From assembly GCA_027343965.1 (NCBI GenBank), contig DAHWJX010000156.1, forward strand, positions 1-7,944: a stretch of 7,944 bases of DNA, read 5' to 3'. Numbering within the stretch: the first letter of the stretch is position 1; the number at the start of each line of letters is the position of its first letter. The position numbers and the translations under genes are program-made. The notes beneath the pieces are model-generated. The model saw only the letters and a program-made list of their open reading frames with translations. It was not told the DNA's origin and did not search any database. Positions 6,891-7,944 of the stretch are shown piece by piece. The DNA is from JAKACU01 sp021821185 (GTDB lineage Bacteria > Bacillota > Bacilli > Alicyclobacillales > SLC66).

Positions 6891-7616
6891 ATGCAAGCAA
6901 CATTAAACACCACGCATTTATGGGAGACAGAGTTGCTTCAGCGACTCCTCCGAGATTCGGAAGCTCCGGTTCGGCTAGTGGGAGATCGCGCTTTGCAGTA
7001 TCACATTACCCATCGTATAGCGACGTCGTACAACACCGATAGTTTGCCATGGACACTGGTTACCACGATCCAACAAGAAGCTGCTGCCATGAACTGGGTA
7101 AGAGAGTTGGGTTTTAAGCAGGGCGACAGAAAAATCCAAGCGTTGAATTCATCAGTTATTTTCTTACGGGAAGGCGAGCAACGCATCGATTTACAAACCT
7201 TAGACTTGCCTAGGCTGCGTAAATCATGGTTGTTGAAACGATTTTATTTACAAAAGGTCACGTTGCCGATTGCGGATTTACTCCTGACGACATTGCAACA
7301 AACACAGCTTCCCACTGAGACTCTACTTGATGTAGCCTCGATTATCTATCATGCTCCTGTGACGGGGGATGATCGGGAAGATGGCATTAACGCACAGCAT
7401 ATAGCGTTTGTTTTATCGAATGATTGGAGTTTATGGACAGAATGCATGAGTAATTTTGGCGCCATGCTTCTTAATGTAAGACAATCTAATATGGAAAAAG
7501 ATAAACTTTACGTGACTTTGCGCAAAATTTATCAGATCATGGATCGTATTGAGGATATGCCTAAGTCGCTACGTTTTAAACTTGCCTCCATGAAAAAAAC
7601 GAAATTTTCTTACTAA
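6891..7616 (+). CDS. Uncharacterised protein, divergent nucleotidyltransferase-like fold
   Basis: This 241-aa soluble protein has no confident function. Its plan resembles uncharacterised nucleotidyltransferase-fold (AbiEii/MNT-like) proteins. LVGDRALQYHITHR (29-42) sits where the family has GG-x-AL-x-x-H followed by R. Asp50 in NTDSL may match the first of the metal-binding Asp pair. Asp100 in QRIDLQ matches the third Asp. LPIADLLLTTLQQTQL then LLDVASII (125-152) recalls the family's ADLLLTKLQI...KDL.DI..LL segment. The C-terminal part, with INAQHIAFVLSNDWSLW (166-182) and MPKSLRFKLASMKK (223-236), also recalls that group, recognised from memory and not from a search. The usual D-x-D is not intact (Asp50-Ser-Leu), and GG reads GD, so catalysis may be lost. 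No transmembrane segment or signal is present, and no antitoxin-like partner is adjacent. It has its own leader and terminator, so it is probably monocistronic. Confidence 0.8.
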   Translation: MQATLNTTHLWETELLQRLLRDSEAPVRLVGDRALQYHITHRIATSYNTDSLPWTLVTTIQQEAAAMNWVRELGFKQGDRKIQALNSSVIFLREGEQRIDLQTLDLPRLRKSWLLKRFYLQKVTLPIADLLLTTLQQTQLPTETLLDVASIIYHAPVTGDDREDGINAQHIAFVLSNDWSLWTECMSNFGAMLLNVRQSNMEKDKLYVTLRKIYQIMDRIEDMPKSLRFKLASMKKTKFSY

Positions 7617-7636
7617 AAGAAGAGCGTTGTATTTTG

Positions 7637-7664
7637 CGACACACAACAGAGTGTGTCGTTTTTT
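7637..7664 (+). terminator. Rho-independent terminator of the nucleotidyltransferase-like gene
   Basis: CGACACAC (7637-7644) pairs perfectly with GTGTGTCG (7651-7658) around the loop AACAGA. Six T residues follow. It starts 20 bp after the stop codon. Confidence 0.9.
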
Positions 7665-7665
7665 G

Positions 7666-7686
7666 CGATAACGTTTTTGATTATCG
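7666..7686 (+). repeat. Inverted repeat CGATAA/TTATCG containing the first operator-like site
   Basis: CGATAA (7666-7671) and TTATCG (7681-7686) are perfect arms 9 bp apart. The element contains AACGTTTT and overlaps the first copy of the 18-bp direct repeat. It lies just after the terminator and upstream of the predicted LacI promoter. Confidence 0.45.
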
Positions 7687-7775
7687 ATAAAACTGCTTAC
7701 ATAGGTCTTGAATAGAGAGAAGCAGTATAATAGTATGGTGTATATCAACGTTTTCACGGTAACGTTTTTGACTAT
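7667..7775 (+). repeat. 18-bp direct repeat flanking the LacI-gene promoter (candidate operators)
   Basis: GATAACGTTTTTGATTAT (7667-7684) and GGTAACGTTTTTGACTAT (7758-7775) match at 16 of 18 positions and start 91 bp apart. A third AACGTTTT lies at 7747-7754 within TATCAACGTTTTCA, whose right half fits the catabolite-response (cre) consensus. Central CG steps flanked by A-rich and T-rich halves are typical of LacI-family operators. One copy is upstream of the -10 box and two are downstream, an arrangement suited to looping or roadblock repression. Binding by the adjacent regulator is inferred. Confidence 0.6.
7708..7736 (+). promoter_or_regulatory. Probable promoter of the LacI-family gene
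   Basis: A perfect TATAAT occurs at 7726-7731 but lacks a -35 at good spacing. TTGAAT (7708-7713) is 17 bp from the weaker TAGTAT (7731-7736). Either gives a leader of roughly 75 to 80 nt that contains two AACGTTTT elements. The precise hexamers are uncertain. Confidence 0.45.
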
Positions 7776-7803
7776 TTTTCTTCAACGAGAATGGCCTGAT
7801 GGG

Positions 7804-7810
7804 AAGGGGA
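7804..7810 (+). promoter_or_regulatory. Ribosome binding site fixing the LacI-family start
   Basis: AAGGGGA lies 8 nt before the ATG at 7819. This selects that ATG over an in-frame TTG at 7708, which sits in the promoter. Confidence 0.75.
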
Positions 7811-7818
7811 ACTTAGAA

Positions 7819-7944
7819 ATGGTCACAATTAAAGATGTCGCCAAAAAGGCAGGTGTTTCCGTTTCGGCCGTTTCTCGCGCTTTAAATAATTATACGGATA
7901 TCAACGCAAAGACAAAGGAAAAAATTTTACGAGTTGTTGAATAG
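7819..7944 (+). CDS. LacI-family regulator, N-terminal helix-turn-helix only; in-frame TAG after 41 codons (truncated or broken)
   Basis: The product opens with the hallmark LacI/GalR DNA-binding headpiece: MVTIKDVAKKAGVS (residues 1-14), recognition helix VSAVSRALN (15-23), then NYTDINAKTKEKIL (24-37). In family members this is followed by about 290 more residues: the rest of helix 3 (usually E-x-LGY-x-PN), the hinge helix, and a periplasmic-binding-protein-like sugar-sensing domain. Here codon 42 is TAG (7942-7944), in frame, just where the family usually has Glu or another charged residue. One base change from GAG or AAG would produce it. The window ends at that stop, so whether coding continues beyond cannot be seen. 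If the stop is real, the 41-aa product lacks the hinge and dimerisation domain and is unlikely to be a normal repressor. The good ribosome binding site and operator-like repeats suggest a gene that was recently functional, or an end-of-sequence artefact. Confidence 0.7.
   Translation: MVTIKDVAKKAGVSVSAVSRALNNYTDINAKTKEKILRVVE

Noticed and set aside
6891..7616. Toxin half of an AbiEii-type toxin-antitoxin pair
   Set aside because: No antitoxin-sized gene precedes or overlaps it, the catalytic D-x-D is not intact, and terminators isolate the gene on both sides.
7708..7818. LacI-family product extended upstream to the TTG at 7708
   Set aside because: The extension overlaps the promoter and operator-like repeats, looks non-coding, and the LacI headpiece naturally begins at the ATG at 7819.
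7942..7944. TAG read as a recoded sense codon (for example pyrrolysine)
   Set aside because: No sign of a recoding system is present, and in the LacI family this position is an ordinary charged residue, so mutation or a sequence-end artefact is simpler.

Overview
The window looks like chromosomal DNA of a low-to-moderate GC Gram-positive bacterium (Bacillota, probably class Bacilli). Strong AGGAGG/AAGGGGA-type Shine-Dalgarno sites, frequent GTG and TTG starts, sigma-A-like promoters and hairpin-plus-T-tract terminators support this. An assignment to an Alicyclobacillaceae-like group would only be a guess. There are seven protein genes. I saw no rRNA, tRNA, CRISPR array or insertion sequence.

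Left region (6-3127, + strand): a two-gene carbohydrate operon. A cytoplasmic family 2 glycoside hydrolase of 600 aa overlaps by 4 bp with a secreted family 43 glycosidase that carries a C-terminal beta-sandwich domain. Together they suggest use of a plant arabinose-, xylose- or galactose-containing polymer, with trimming outside the cell and cleavage of a short glycoside inside. A weak terminator-like hairpin (3159-3197) separates this pair from rmuC.

Centre (3218-6643): rmuC (+), a membrane-anchored coiled-coil protein with a nuclease-like domain, runs head-on into a 14-TM DHA2-type MFS exporter (-). Their 3' coding ends overlap by 36 bp. The exporter diverges from an OsmC/Ohr-type peroxide-defence gene (+). 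The 153-bp divergent spacer holds a plausible promoter for each, and an imperfect palindrome covers the osmC -10 box. A strong terminator closes osmC at 6711-6755.

Right region (6756-7944): an AT-rich leader with nested inverted repeats precedes a 241-aa gene that I read as a divergent nucleotidyltransferase-fold protein of unknown function, with partly eroded catalytic positions. It ends at a good terminator (7637-7664). Next comes a regulatory segment with an 18-bp direct repeat and three AACGTTTT elements around a TATAAT box. Last is the N-terminal helix-turn-helix of a LacI-family regulator, which stops at an in-frame TAG after 41 codons, exactly at the window edge.

Most of the window is ordinary metabolism and housekeeping. 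I do not see a convincing new multi-gene system. The parts most worth a second look are the truncated LacI gene with its repeated operator-like sites, the nucleotidyltransferase-like gene with its palindromic leader, and the palindrome over the osmC promoter.
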